A stretch of 64,000 nucleotides of DNA from Cherax quadricarinatus (Eukaryota; Arthropoda; Malacostraca; Decapoda; Parastacidae), in contig NC_091312.1 of assembly GCF_038502225.1 (NCBI RefSeq), positions 31,723,782 to 31,787,781 on the forward strand, written 5' to 3'. The position numbers and the translations under genes were made by a program. The notes under the pieces were generated by a model that saw only the letters and a list, made by a program, of their open reading frames with translations, was not told the DNA's origin and ran no database searches. Positions 23,517-34,564 of this stretch are shown here, piece after piece; the first letter of the stretch is position 1; every line of letters starts with the position of its first letter.

Positions 23517-26462
23517 TCACACCCACCCACATCTACTCATGTATTTATCCAACCTATTTTTAAAGCTACACAACGTTCTGGCCTCTATAACGGTACTTGG
23601 GAGTTTGTTCCACTCATCCACAACTCTATTACCAAACCAGTACTTTCCTATATCCCTCCTGAATCTGAATTTTTCCAACTTAAAACCATTGCTGCGAGTC
23701 CTGTCTAGGCTAGATATTTTCAGCACACTATTTACATCCCCTTTATTTATTCCTGTCTTCCACTTATAAACCTCAATCATATCCCCCCTAATTCTACGTC
23801 TTTCTAGAGAGTGCAGTTTCAGGGCCCTTAGTCTATCCTCATAGGGAAGGTATCTGATACATGGGATCATCTTTGTCATCCTCCTTTGTACATTTTCCAG
23901 AGAATTTATATCCATTCTGTAATACGGTGACCAAAACTGTGCAGCATAATCTAAATGAGGCCTAACCAAGGATGTATAGAGTTGAAGAACAACCTGAGGA
24001 CTCCTATTATTTATGCTTCTTGATATGAAGCCAAGGATTCTATTAGCTTTATTGCGAACACTTATGCACTGTTGTCTTGGTTTCAGATTACTGCTAACCA
24101 GAACTCCTAAATCTTTTTCGCAATCCGTAATATTAAGATCTACATTATTTAGTTTATATGTGGCATGGTTATTGTCCTGTCCAACATTTAGAACTTTGCA
24201 TTTGTCTATATTAAACTGCATCTGCCACTTCTCCGACCACTGCATCAGTCTATTCAAATCTTCCTGGAGTGCTCGAATGTCCTCGTCAGAATGAATTCGA
24301 CGGCCTATTTTGGTGTCATCGGCAAACTTGCCGATGTCGCTCTTTATGCCCTCATCTATGTCGTTTATGTAGATTGTGAACAGCAGGGGGCCCAACACTG
24401 ACCCCTGTGGAACACCGCTCGTGACGCTTCCCCACTCTGATTTCTCCCCATTTATGCAAACTCTCTGCTGCCTATTTGTCAACCATGCCTCTATCCAGGA
24501 AAAAATTTCTCCTCCTATTCCATGTGCTTTAATTTTCCTCAATAGTCTCTGATGTGGGACCCTGTCAAAAGCCTTACTGAAGTCCATATACACACTATCA
24601 TATTCGTTACCATGATCTACCTCCTCAAATACCTTAGTGAAAAAAGTTAATAAATTCGTAAGGCAGGAACGTCCCTTTGTAAAACCATGCTGAGATTCGT
24701 TGATTAATTTATGCTTTTCAAGGTGGCTACGAACTGCCTCGGCAATTATTGATTCCATAAATTTTCCCACTATGGAGGTTAGGCTTATTGGTCTATAGTT
24801 CGAAGCTAAGGACCTGTCACCTGTTTTGAAAATAGGTATCACATTTGCCATTTTCCACTTATCTGGCACCATGCCAGTTTGTAGTGATATGTTGAAAAGA
24901 TTAGCCAAAGGTGTGCTAAGCTCCTCTTTACATTCCTTTAGAACCCTTGCATACAGTTCATCAGGGCCTGGGGATTTGTTAGGTTTTAATTTATCTATTT
25001 GCCTAAGGACCATGTCACTTGTGACCCTAATAGTGCACAGTTTATTATCGTCCTGTTCTACATAATTTATCATTACTGGAATATCACTGGTATCCTCCTG
25101 TGTAAAAACTGAGAGGAAGTATGTGTTAAAAATTCTACACATTTCCTTATCACTGTCAGTGAGCTGACCCGAGGAACTTTTGAGTGGGCCTATCTTGTCC
25201 CTGATCTTACTTCTGTATACCTGAAAGAATCCTTTTGGGTTAGTCTTCGATTCTCTTGCAACTTTAACCTCATAATCTCTTTTTGCTTTTCTAATTCCCT
25301 TTTTTATTTCTCTCTTTAACTGAATATATCGATTTCTTAATTGCCCCTCTCCTCTTTTGATTTGCCTATATATGCCTCTCTTTTGACCAATCAGATATTT
25401 TAATCTATTGTTCATCCATTTAGGATCATTTTTGTTTGATCTGATTTCCCTATTTGGAACATAATTTGACTGAGCAGCTAGAACTATGCCCTGGAAAGCA
25501 TCATATCGGCAACCATCACCACCTACCTGACCCCTAGTCAGGTCATTCCAGTTCAGCCCACCTAAGTAATTTTTCAGTCCTATGAAATCAGCCAAGCGAA
25601 AGTCAGGGACGGAGACTTGATTGCCATTATTAGGGGAATTCCATGATATGTTAAAACTGAGTGATTTGTGATCACTCTCCCCAAGCTCATCATTAACCTC
25701 AAGATTATTAATTAGTGTTTCCCTACTGGCAAGAACCAAGTCAAGGAGGTTATTTCCCCTAGTTGGCTCTGTCACAAACTGTTTTAAAAAACAATCCTGG
25801 ATCGTATCAAGAAAGTCACCCGACTCTAAATTTCCTGTCAAATTGCTCCAGTCAATCTGTCTATAGTTGAAGTCTCCCATTAGCACAACATTTTCGTATG
25901 TAGATGCCTTACGAATTTCGTCCCATAGAAGTTTACTGCACTCCCTATCAAGATTTGGGGCCCTGTAAATCACACCCAAAATTAGTTTTTCTCGGCCCTC
26001 GAGAAGCTGTAACCAAACAGATTCAGTGGCTGACGCTTCTAATTTAATATCTTGTCTAACACAACAATTTAAATTGTCTCTGACATACATCGCTACTCCA
26101 CCACCTTTCCTGTTGACCCTGTCAGTGTGGAATAATTTATAGCCTTGTATGTGACATTCAGATGGCATCTCTCTATCTTTCAGATTGAGCCAGGTCTCTG
26201 TTATAGCAATAATATCTATGTTTCCTGCACTTGCAATTAATCTTAGCTCATCTATCTTATTTCTAACACTCCTGCTATTAGTATAGTAAACCTTAAGGGA
26301 GCTAGTCCCTTGCTGCCCTCTGCTGTCCCCCTTTGTTTTCTGACCTGTTCTATTGTCTTTATTTATAACTTCATGCTGAATGCCTTTTATACATTTACTG
26401 TTTCCAACCCTAGTGTTGCAACCTGCTTGTTTCCCACACACACCCATACCTCTATCTTCCAT
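23517..26462 (-). CDS. CR1 ORF2 polyprotein: APE endonuclease and reverse transcriptase, 981 aa
   Basis: Nicks target DNA and reverse-transcribes the element RNA at the nick (target-primed reverse transcription). The APE-type endonuclease lies at about residues 57-290: TETW with the catalytic Glu near 89, MGDFN in the middle and SDHKS near its end. The RT domain is at about 490-770: NYRPISLTS, HGFTKGRSC, VYMDFSKAFDRVPH near 625-637, GVPQGSVLGPLLF and the catalytic FADD at 713-716. A C-terminal region of about 210 residues follows and ends RLDKYMSRCGWV. Length and order are normal for CR1/Jockey-group ORF2. The ATG overlaps the ORF1 stop as TGATG, so translation probably depends on ORF1. No frameshift is seen. 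Confidence 0.95.
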   Translation of the reverse strand: MEDRGMGVCGKQAGCNTRVGNSKCIKGIQHEVINKDNRTGQKTKGDSRGQQGTSSLKVYYTNSRSVRNKIDELRLIASAGNIDIIAITETWLNLKDREMPSECHIQGYKLFHTDRVNRKGGGVAMYVRDNLNCCVRQDIKLEASATESVWLQLLEGREKLILGVIYRAPNLDRECSKLLWDEIRKASTYENVVLMGDFNYRQIDWSNLTGNLESGDFLDTIQDCFLKQFVTEPTRGNNLLDLVLASRETLINNLEVNDELGESDHKSLSFNISWNSPNNGNQVSVPDFRLADFIGLKNYLGGLNWNDLTRGQVGGDGCRYDAFQGIVLAAQSNYVPNREIRSNKNDPKWMNNRLKYLIGQKRGIYRQIKRGEGQLRNRYIQLKREIKKGIRKAKRDYEVKVARESKTNPKGFFQVYRSKIRDKIGPLKSSSGQLTDSDKEMCRIFNTYFLSVFTQEDTSDIPVMINYVEQDDNKLCTIRVTSDMVLRQIDKLKPNKSPGPDELYARVLKECKEELSTPLANLFNISLQTGMVPDKWKMANVIPIFKTGDRSLASNYRPISLTSIVGKFMESIIAEAVRSHLEKHKLINESQHGFTKGRSCLTNLLTFFTKVFEEVDHGNEYDSVYMDFSKAFDRVPHQRLLRKIKAHGIGGEIFSWIEAWLTNRQQRVCINGEKSEWGSVTSGVPQGSVLGPLLFTIYINDIDEGIKSDIGKFADDTKIGRRIHSDEDIRALQEDLNRLMQWSEKWQMQFNIDKCKVLNVGQDNNHATYKLNNVDLNITDCEKDLGVLVSSNLKPRQQCISVRNKANRILGFISRSINNRSPQVVLQLYTSLVRPHLDYAAQFWSPYYRMDINSLENVQRRMTKMIPCIRYLPYEDRLRALKLHSLERRRIRGDMIEVYKWKTGINKGDVNSVLKISSLDRTRSNGFKLEKFRFRRDIGKYWFGNRVVDEWNKLPSTVIEARTLCSFKNRLDKYMSRCGWV

Positions 26463-27388
26463 CAGTTTAAAATCATAGGCATTTCACCAATGGCCTTCTC
26501 AATCGAGTCTGCAAGTGCTACCACCCCTGCCCCAGAGAGATGAACCCCATCCCTTGCATACATATCATGTTTGCCATAAAAGTTGTTCCAGTTGTCAATG
26601 AATGGGATTGCAAGTTCCTTGCAGTATCTGTCTAGCCAGCAATTTACACCAATTGCTCTAGACAACCATTCATTTCCTACTCCCCTTCTAGGCAAGATGC
26701 TACATATGATTGGGATCCCTCCCTTAGACTTAATGAAATCTATAGCTGACCTGTACTTATCTAGCAGCTCTTCTCTCCTACCCTTCCCAATATCATTTCC
26801 ACCAGCACTGAGACAGATAATGGGCTTGTTCCCATTACCTGACATGATATTATCCAGTCTGTTGACAATGTCCCCAACACCAGCTCCAGGGAAGCACACT
26901 CTATCTCTCATCTTCTTATTCCTATTACAAAAAGCACGGTCAACATATCTTACCTGAGAGTCACCAACCACAAGAATGCGCTTACCTTCATTAGCAGGGG
27001 CAGTAGTACCCTTACCTTCACTGGCCACTGAAGTACATTCATCCTGGAGAACAGAGAAGCGATTTCCTACCTTCAGATCTTCACTCTTAACTTTCCTTAC
27101 TCTGATGCGCCTCCCATTACTGTGAACAACTCGCCACTTGTAGCAGGTGCTGGGCTGCACCTCACTGCTGGTACCCGTTGCTACCTCCCCACCTACAGCC
27201 TCCTCACAGTGAGAGACAGACTGCACCTCACTGCTAGAAGCCTCATTCCCCACATCTCCAACCACCTCACACACTCTCCCAGGCCCATTGAGGTGGACCT
27301 TCAGCCTCCTAATCTCCTCCTGGAGAAGCAAGACCTCCTCCTTCAACTCTCCAAACTCAGTTTTTAAAACACTGCAGAAGCAAGCCAT
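26462..27388 (-). CDS. CR1 ORF1 with coiled coil and SGNH/GDSL esterase domain, 308 aa
   Basis: ORF1 proteins of CR1-group elements bind element RNA, and some carry an esterase-like domain of unclear role. Here a heptad-rich coiled coil (residues about 10-32) is followed by a Ser/Glu-rich linker, a basic GRRIRVRKVKS patch (92-102) and an SGNH hydrolase fold: ILVVGDSQ with the nucleophile Ser near 144, SAGGND at 195-199 and the DGVH Asp/His pair at 280/283. The catalytic residues are present, so the enzyme may be active. The ATG at 27386-27388 is the first in frame after a short 5' UTR. The partial copy at 21250-22027 is almost identical. Confidence 0.95.
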   Translation of the reverse strand: MACFCSVLKTEFGELKEEVLLLQEEIRRLKVHLNGPGRVCEVVGDVGNEASSSEVQSVSHCEEAVGGEVATGTSSEVQPSTCYKWRVVHSNGRRIRVRKVKSEDLKVGNRFSVLQDECTSVASEGKGTTAPANEGKRILVVGDSQVRYVDRAFCNRNKKMRDRVCFPGAGVGDIVNRLDNIMSGNGNKPIICLSAGGNDIGKGRREELLDKYRSAIDFIKSKGGIPIICSILPRRGVGNEWLSRAIGVNCWLDRYCKELAIPFIDNWNNFYGKHDMYARDGVHLSGAGVVALADSIEKAIGEMPMILN

Positions 27389-27477
27389 GCTTTGTAACCG
27401 TCCACGCTAATCCCCAAAGCAGCTCAGGGTCTGTGACCTCACGTGACGACTGACCACTGACCACTGACCACTGTGTA

Positions 27478-29096
27478 GAATTTTTAACACATACTTCCTC
27501 TCAGTTTTTACACAGGAGGATACCAGCGATATTCCAGTAATGATAAATTATGTAGAACAGGACGATAATAAACTGTGCACTATTAGGGTCACAAGTGACA
27601 TGGTCCTTAGGCAAATAGATAAATTAAAACCTAACAAATCCCCAGGCCCTGATGAACTGTATGCAAGGGTTCTAAAGGAATGTAAAGAGGAGCTTAGCAC
27701 ACCTTTGGCTAATCTTTTCAACATATCACTACAAACTGGCATGGTGCCAGATAAGTGGAAAATGGCAAATGTGATACCTATTTTCAAAACAGGTGACAGG
27801 TCCTTAGCTTCGAACTATAGACCAATAAGCCTAACCTCCATAGTGGGAAAATTTATGGAATCAATAATTGCCGAGGCAGTTCGTAGCCACCTTGAAAAGC
27901 ATAAATTAATCAACGAATCTCAGCATGGTTTTACAAAGGGGCGTTCCTGCCTTACGAATTTATTAACTTTTTTCACTAAGGTATTTGAGGAGGTAGATCA
28001 TGGTAATGAATATGATATTGTGTATATGGACTTCAGTAAGGCTTTTGACAGGGTCCCACATCAGAGACTATTGAGGAAAATTAAAGCACATGGAATAGGA
28101 GGAGAAATTTTTTCCTGGATAGAGGCATGGTTGACAAATAGGCAGCAGAGAGTTTGCATAAATGGGGAGAAATCAGAGTGGGGAAGCGTCACGAGCGGTG
28201 TTCCACAGGGGTCAGTGTTGGGCCCCCTGCTGTTCACAATCTACATAAACGACATAGATGAGGGCATAAAGAGCGACATCGGCAAGTTTGCCGATGACAC
28301 CAAAATAGGCCGTCGAATTCATTCTGACGAGGACATTCGAGCACTCCAGGAAGATTTGAATAGACTGATGCAGTGGTCGGAGAAGTGGCAGATGCAGTTT
28401 AATATAGACAAATGCAAAGTTCTAAATGTTGGACAGGACAATAACCATGCCACATATAAACTAAATAATGTAGATCTTAATATTACGGATTGCGAAAAAG
28501 ATTTAGGAGTTCTGGTTAGCAGTAATCTGAAACCAAGACAACAGTGCATAAGTGTTCGCAATAAAGCTAATAGAATCCTTGGCTTCATATCAAGAAGCAT
28601 AAATAATAGGAGTCCTCAGGTTGTTCTTCAACTCTATACATCCTTGGTTAGGCCTCATTTAGATTATGCTGCACAGTTTTGGTCACCGTATTACAGAATG
28701 GATATAAATTCTCTGGAAAATGTACAAAGGAGGATGACAAAGATGATCCCATGTATCAGAAACCTTCCCTATGAGGATAGACTAAGGGCCCTGAAACTGC
28801 ACTCTCTAGAAAGACGTAGAATTAGGGGGGATATGATTGAGGTTTATAAGTGGAAGACAGGAATAAATAAAGGGGATGTAAATAGTGTGCTGAAAATATC
28901 TAGCCTAGACAGGACTCGCAGCAATGGTTTTAAGTTGGAAAAATTCAGATTCAGGAGGGATATAGGAAAGTACTGGTTTGGTAATAGAGTTGTGGATGAG
29001 TGGAACAAACTCCCAAGTACCGTTATAGAGGCCAGAACGTTGTGTAGCTTTAAAAATAGGTTGGATAAATACATGAGTAGATGTGGGTGGGTGTGA
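27478..29096 (+). pseudogene. CR1 ORF2, 3' part (reverse transcriptase), outer copy
   Basis: Continuation of 22027-23342 after the antisense insertion. It holds the complete RT domain (YMDFSKAFD, VPQGSVLGPLLF, FADD) and C-terminal region, ending RCGWV like the inner copy. Visible differences are EYDIVYM against EYDSVYM and CIRNLPY against CIRYLPY. It lacks its own endonuclease in cis, so it is a broken half. Confidence 0.95.
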
Positions 29097-29285
29097 GTTA
29101 GACCTGATAGCTTGTGCTAACAGGTCGGTTGCCGTGTTCCTCCCTTAAGTCAATGTGACCTGACCTGACTAGGTTGGGTGCATTGGCTTAGGCCGGTAGG
29201 GACTTGGACCTGCCTCGCATGGGCCAGTAGGCCTTCTGCAGTGTTCCTTCGTTCTTATGTTCTTATGTTCTTATGTTCTTATGTA
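29097..29285 (+). repeat. CR1 3' UTR and 8-bp tail
   Basis: Contains GCCAGTAGGCCTTCTGCAG and ends in TTCTTATG repeats. The same 3' end occurs at 23343-23516, 19355-19545 and, as short pieces inside a foldback element, at 60437-60506 and 60751-60808. Confidence 0.9.
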
Positions 29286-30387
29286 TTGAATTACTAGCTG
29301 TTGCTCATTACCATTCAAACCTTGATGTACCAGCCATTTACACAAGTCTGCGTCACCTTCACAGTCATATTACACATTGCTCTATGGTTTAATTGACTTT
29401 AAAGAATGTGGACTCCACGAGAATCATTAAGGCGTCATGCAATCTGTTCGTCAGTCAAGAATACTTTAATACACAAACTAAGAATTAAAGTAAAGTAACT
29501 TTCATTGTATACACACTGAGAGATACACACCTCTTAATGTATACATATGTTTGATTACTTACATTAATGGAGTACAATACCTACAAGTTGACGAATGAGA
29601 CACATGTGACTTCAGTTCAGCACAGACATTATATACCGTAAACAGTGGAAGAAGTGGAGAAATGTATAGTCCTTCAGTCTTTATAGTAGTTTAGTCCCTT
29701 AGCCTTGATAAAGGCTGTTGCACGTATATCTTGTTTATCAACTTATCAGTACTGTATACCATGGATGTTTACCTGGAGTTTACCTGGAGAGGGTTTCGTG
29801 GGTCAACGCCCCCGCGGCTCGGTCTGAGACCAGGCACAGACCTGTACTAGTGATGATACTTGTCTGACAAACACCACAGAATCTTAGTACGGAAGATATC
29901 TTCTACATAACCCTCCTACTAACCGCTGGCCCAACTCATGGTCCTGACCTACTTCCACTAATGGTCTCATCCACCGGAAGCAACAAAAACACTTTCCTTG
30001 GGGAATTCTCTTTTGTAAGAATAATTTTAAATAAAACGTATATACGCATTTGATGTTTAGCAGCAGTGTAAATTTTGCATTTTCATTAAGATGAAAACTA
30101 ATAGTTTTAGAAGTAACCACAGGCGCACCTTAACGTGTCACAGACGCTGCGAAGTCCCCACTGTATTTTGTTTCTGTACGAGTAGTGTAACTGGCTGGTG
30201 CCACACCCTTAGTGTCAGGAGCTATCCTCAAACATGTATATGCTTATTAGCATGTACAGATGCCCTATGGCCAAAGTTGTAGAATCCATTCCAAGATGCT
30301 TAGAATGGCTCTTGATAACTTTCAAATGCCCGTGCTGTTTGTCCTCAAATGTTCATAAAAAGTGCTACTTAATCTGACTGTGATGGA
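29286..30387. other. No gene seen apart from one retroelement scrap
   Basis: Unique AT-rich sequence. A CTTGATAAAGGCTG stretch near 29706 resembles the 5' part of the hammerhead-like motif but lacks the GAAACGT half. Confidence 0.4.
29768..29850 (-). repeat. NLR-2 retrotransposon 3' tail fragment
   Basis: Minus strand matches the 3' end of the NLR-2 element at 51271-55288: the GACCGAGCCGCGGGGGCGTTGA-like block followed by repeated CCAGGTAAACT. Confidence 0.8.
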
Positions 30388-32212
30388 GAGCGAAATTCAA
30401 GTGAGCTACTCAAGTCCCAATATGACTCAGTTTTTAGCAAGCCGCTAACCAGACTGAGAGTCGAAGATCAAAATGAATTTTTTATGAGAGAGCCACAAAA
30501 TTTGATTAACACAAGCCTATCCGATGTTATCCTGACGCCAAATGACTTCGAACAGGCGATAAATGACATGCCCATGCACTCTGCCCCAGGGCCAGACTCA
30601 TGGAACTCTGTGTTCATCAAGAACTGCAAGAAGCCCCTATCACGAGCCTTTTCCATCCTATGGAGAGGGAGCATGGACACGGGGGTCGTCCCTCAGTTAC
30701 TAAAAACAACAGACATAGCCCCACTCCACAAAGGGGGCAGTAAAGCAACAGCAAAGAACTACAGACCAATAGCACTAACATCCCATATCATAAAAATCTT
30801 TGAAAGGGTCCTAAGAAGCAAGATCACCACCCATCTAGAAACCCATCAGTTACACAACCCAGGGCAACATGGGTTTAGAACAGGTCGCTCCTGTCTGTCT
30901 CAACTACTGGATCACTACGACAAGGTCCTAAATGCACTAGAAGACAAAAAGAATGCAGATGTAATATATACAGACTTTGCAAAAGCCTTCGACAAGTGTG
31001 ACCATGGCGTAATAGCGCACAAAATGCGCGCTAAAGGAATAACAGGAAAAGTCGGTCGATGGATCTATAATTTCCTCACTAACAGAACACAGAGAGTAGT
31101 CGTCAACAGAGTAAAGTCCGAGGCAGCTACGGTGAAAAGCTCTGTTCCACAAGGCACAGTACTAGCTCCCATCTTGTTCCTCATCCTCATATCCGACATA
31201 GACAAGGATGTCAGCCACAGCACCGTGTCTTCCTTTGCGGATGACACCCGAATCTGCATGACAGTGTCTTCCATTGCAGACACTGCAAGGCTCCAGGCGG
31301 ACATCAACCAAATCTTTCAGTGGGCTGCAGAAAACAATATGAAGTTCAACGATGAGAAATTTCAGTTACTCAGATATGGTAAACATGAGGAAATTAAATC
31401 TTCATCAGAGTACAAAACAAATTCTGGCCACAAAATAGAGCGAAACTCCAACGTCAAAGACCTGGGAGTGATTATGTCGGAGGATCTCACCTTCAAGGAC
31501 CATAACATTGTATCAATCGCATCTGCTAGAAAAATGACAGGATGGATAATGAGAACCTTCAAAACTAGGGAGGCCAAGCCCATGATGACACTCTTCAGGT
31601 CACTTGTTCTATCTAGGCTGGAATATTGCTGCACTCTAACAGCACCTTTCAAGGCAGGTGAAATTGCCGACCTAGAAAATGTACAGAGAACTTTCACGGC
31701 GCGCATAACGGAGATAAAACACCTCAATTACTGGGAGCGCTTGAGGTTTCTAAACCTGTATTCCCTGGAACGCAGGAGGGAGAGATACATGATTATATAC
31801 ACCTGGAAAATCCAAGAGGGACTAGTACCGAACTTGCACACGAAAATCACTCACTACGAAAGCAAAAGACTTGGCAGACGATGCACCATCCCCCCAATGA
31901 AAAGCAGGGGTGTCACTAGCACGTTAAGAGACCATACAATAAGTGTCAGGGGCCCGAGACTGTTCAACTGCCTCCCAGCACACATAAGGGGGATTACCAA
32001 CAGACCCCTGGCAGTCTTCAAGCTGGCACTGGACAAGCACCTAAAGTCAGTTCCTGATCAGCCGGGCTGTGGCTCGTACGTTGGTTTGCGTGCAGCCAGC
32101 AGCAACAGCCTGGTTGATCAGGCGCTGATCCACCAGGAGGCCTGGTCACAGACCGGGCCGCGGGGGCGTTGACCCCCGAAACTCTCTCCAGGTAAACTCC
32201 AGGTAAATATAG
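30388..32212 (+). mobile_element. NLR-2 non-LTR retrotransposon, 5'-truncated copy
   Basis: Matches the 3' half of the element at 51271-55288 in opposite orientation, from the sequence encoding ELLKSQYDSVFSKPLTRL to the tail CCAGGTAAACTCCAGGTAAA. Tail units of 11 nt instead of poly(A) fit CR1/L2-type elements. Confidence 0.9.
30484..32172 (+). pseudogene. NLR-2 ORF2 fragment: reverse transcriptase domain, 562 aa
   Basis: Open frame covering the whole RT and C-terminal region: NYRPIALTSH, HGFRTGRSCLSQL, VIYTDFAKAFDKCDH, SVPQGTVLAPILF, SSFADDTRIC, and the C-terminal SYVGLRAASSNSLVDQ ending in GPRGR. The endonuclease is lost by 5' truncation, so this copy cannot move on its own. It differs from 51308-54400 at few positions (for example DTARLQ against DTAKLQ, WKIQEGL against WKILEGL). 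The catalytic Asp pair is intact. It is listed as a pseudogene because the ATG is internal to the family's ORF2. Confidence 0.9.
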
Positions 32213-34200
32213 GTGCACATATGCCAACTTTGTGTAATATAACATGAAATTTTTATTCCCATTAAATCATGTTAAATATATTTGAGCCTACGTCTATCTT
32301 ACTCGAAAGACTTTCTATTTTATAAACATCAATTTTTACAAACAAAGAACTGTTATTTACCTGAGCTCGGCTTTAACATTGAATATTAGGAATTTCTTAT
32401 GGGCACGATAACACTTACTAAGTTGAGTTAGTATGTAGTCAGATTTGTTGTTAATATATTAAAATAATTGAACTTTGGAGTCACTGAAAATATTCATGTT
32501 ACTGGAAGGCGCAAGTCTCAGTCTGCCAGTTTTGTTCAATAGTGATATTGACTTCTACTCAGTAACTAAAGAAAGCATCTTCTGGTCGGCCTCAATGTAT
32601 TAACGATGATATAGGCAATAATATATATAACGCCTAATAAGTTGAAAATGTGTAGGTGAAAATTTTAAATTTTTCTGACATTGTTAAAGAATTTGGAATT
32701 TTTGGAATCTGATCAATCACTGGTGAATGCCTTTTCTGATAGGCTTCATATTTTGTGTTGCTGAGCTTATTAAAAGAACGCTTGGCTTTTTCTTTGAGTT
32801 GTGTAGAATTTAATTTTGCTAATTTTATTCAATAAATAGGTTTTTAAGTAATAACTGGAGAATGGCACTTTTGATCAGCTTCGAACATAAGTGCTGGTCT
32901 ATGTTAATTGCAACTATTTTTGTTCTGAATTTAGGCTGAATTGCTGCCAGTTTGATAATTTTATAGAATAAAATATATCTGATTGGACTTTCTCAAAAAA
33001 AAAAAAAACTTTTAGAACTGTAGAGAATTTTAAATAGAAATGTTAAAGGAAATTTGAGAAATGTTCAATGCTCGCGATGTTATGAAATTTTTAATTTCCA
33101 AGAGTTTAATGAGCCATTAATTATATTTTTGTAAGAGTTTATGCCAAGCTGGTCATATTGTTAGGTTCTTGTCTATTAATTTCCTGCAGAACTTTCATTA
33201 ATAACTTCAAAGTGACTTATCCGATCGGCTTCAAATTTTCAACCATAGTCAACTTTAAGTAGCGGAATGTTGGTGAAACAGTTGACAGTTACAAGTGCTC
33301 CTTCTTAGTTTTATGTAGACCATTCCCGAAGTTAGTTTCCATGCAATAATTTCAGAAAGCCTCGTATGATTATCTTCAAAATTTCAACATTTATGTAACC
33401 TACTTAGAAGGTTGGTATAGTTAACCAGTGTGTAGGTGCCATTCTGCAACTTTCTCAAAACGGTATATTAATATTTTGCATTTACGTAAATGGAGGATGC
33501 CTCTCTATGGGGAGGGGGGTGGGGGGTTGACATGATGCTGATGAAAAGCTTTTGATCCAGGGAACCGGTCTTATCCTCCCTTGGATCGAATTTGAATGCC
33601 TCCCATGCTTTAGGTGCTATATTACGCCTACGGGTTTAGCGCTTCCCATTGATGCCTGTCAGATTTTTTTATTTTTAGTCTGTAATGGCTGATTCATTGT
33701 TTGAAATGGATAAAAAAAATATTTAGTGTTAAGTGCAAATTTTGTTGGATTCTGTGTAATAACTGGAGAATGCATTTTCTGGTCGAGTTCAAACTTTTAT
33801 TGTTTTCCTGAAGCTTGGCTTTGTCTTGATTTTAGGCTGTGCAATTTTCATTGTGCCAATATTATTAAACAAATAGGTTAGCATGAAATAACTGGAGAAT
33901 AACTCCTTTGATCAGAACCAAGTCAGGGTTCGTCTTTATTGGACTATCCTAGCTTGAATCTACATAATGTACTGATATGTACACATACATGTATGTGTGT
34001 GCCCTTAAGACCACTAAAAAAAATATCTGCACCCAAAGCCTAAATAAAATTGGCGTACCTACTTGTATACTTATTTGGATGGATTTTTTTGCTTGTGCAC
34101 GTCCTGATTTCCCTTTTTATAATGGAAGAATTTAGAAAAATTATGAGCGGCTTCAAACTTGTACTGAAACGTTTGAACTAGTTTTGGGCAGTGTGTGTCC
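32213..34200. other. No gene seen; AT-rich
   Basis: Repeated phrases such as AATAACTGGAGAATG and TCTGATCGGCTTCAAAT-like blocks recur loosely at 32690-33230 and 33760-33930, suggesting an old degenerate repeat. A SINE-like fragment lies at 33515-33660. Confidence 0.4.
33515..33660 (+). repeat. Dispersed SINE-like repeat fragment
   Basis: GCTTTTGATCCAGGGAACC, then CCTTGGATCGAATTTGAATGCC, then CTACGGGTTTAGCGCTTCCC. It is the most complete copy of this family in the window. Confidence 0.5.
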
Positions 34201-34206
34201 TAATTT

Positions 34207-34314
<108 letters not shown>

Positions 34315-34564
34315 CTGGGATATTAGTGACTTTGTGATAACTTCTGGCTTATTTCAAATCCGGGGTTATACAGTACATGGAGACCTGTCTCACATCACCG
34401 CAACCGAATTACAATTTTAATTGTTATTATTATTATTAGTGGTAATATGAAGAATTGCTAATCTCATAGAGTAATTAGGAAAGGTAATCAGGGTTTATCC
34501 ACGAAAGGAGAGAACAGGTGCAATTCCTTGAATCGAAAACGCTTCAACCGCATTATTAATATAA

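Larger units (their letters stand above)
23343..27477 (-). mobile_element. Inner CR1-type retrotransposon, apparently full length
   Basis: About 4.13 kb on the minus strand: 5' UTR of about 89 nt (27389-27477, beginning with CAGTGGT repeated three times), ORF1, ORF2, 3' UTR of about 170 nt and a short AACATAAG tail at 23343-23362. Both ORFs are open. With two protein-coding ORFs intact, a complete-looking 5' end and the 8-bp tail, this copy may be recently or currently mobile. It sits antisense inside a near-identical copy. Confidence 0.95.
21247..29285 (+). mobile_element. Outer CR1-type retrotransposon, 5'-truncated, split by an antisense copy of itself
   Basis: Plus-strand element in two pieces, 21247-23342 and 27474-29285, that are contiguous in the intact relative. 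The first piece holds the ORF1 remainder and ORF2 up to the sequence encoding QLTDSDK. The second resumes with RIFNTYFLSVF and runs to the 3' UTR and an 8-bp tail (TTCTTATG repeated about four times, 29253-29285). Eight-base 3' tails are a hallmark of the CR1 clade. The inserted element occupies 23343-27473 or 27477. About 4 bp of target (GAAA) is missing instead of duplicated. The 5' end is truncated within ORF1. Confidence 0.95.

Noticed and set aside
29700..29745. Further hammerhead-like motif at CTTGATAAAGGCTG
   Set aside because: Only the 5' half is present; no GAAACGT box follows at the right distance.
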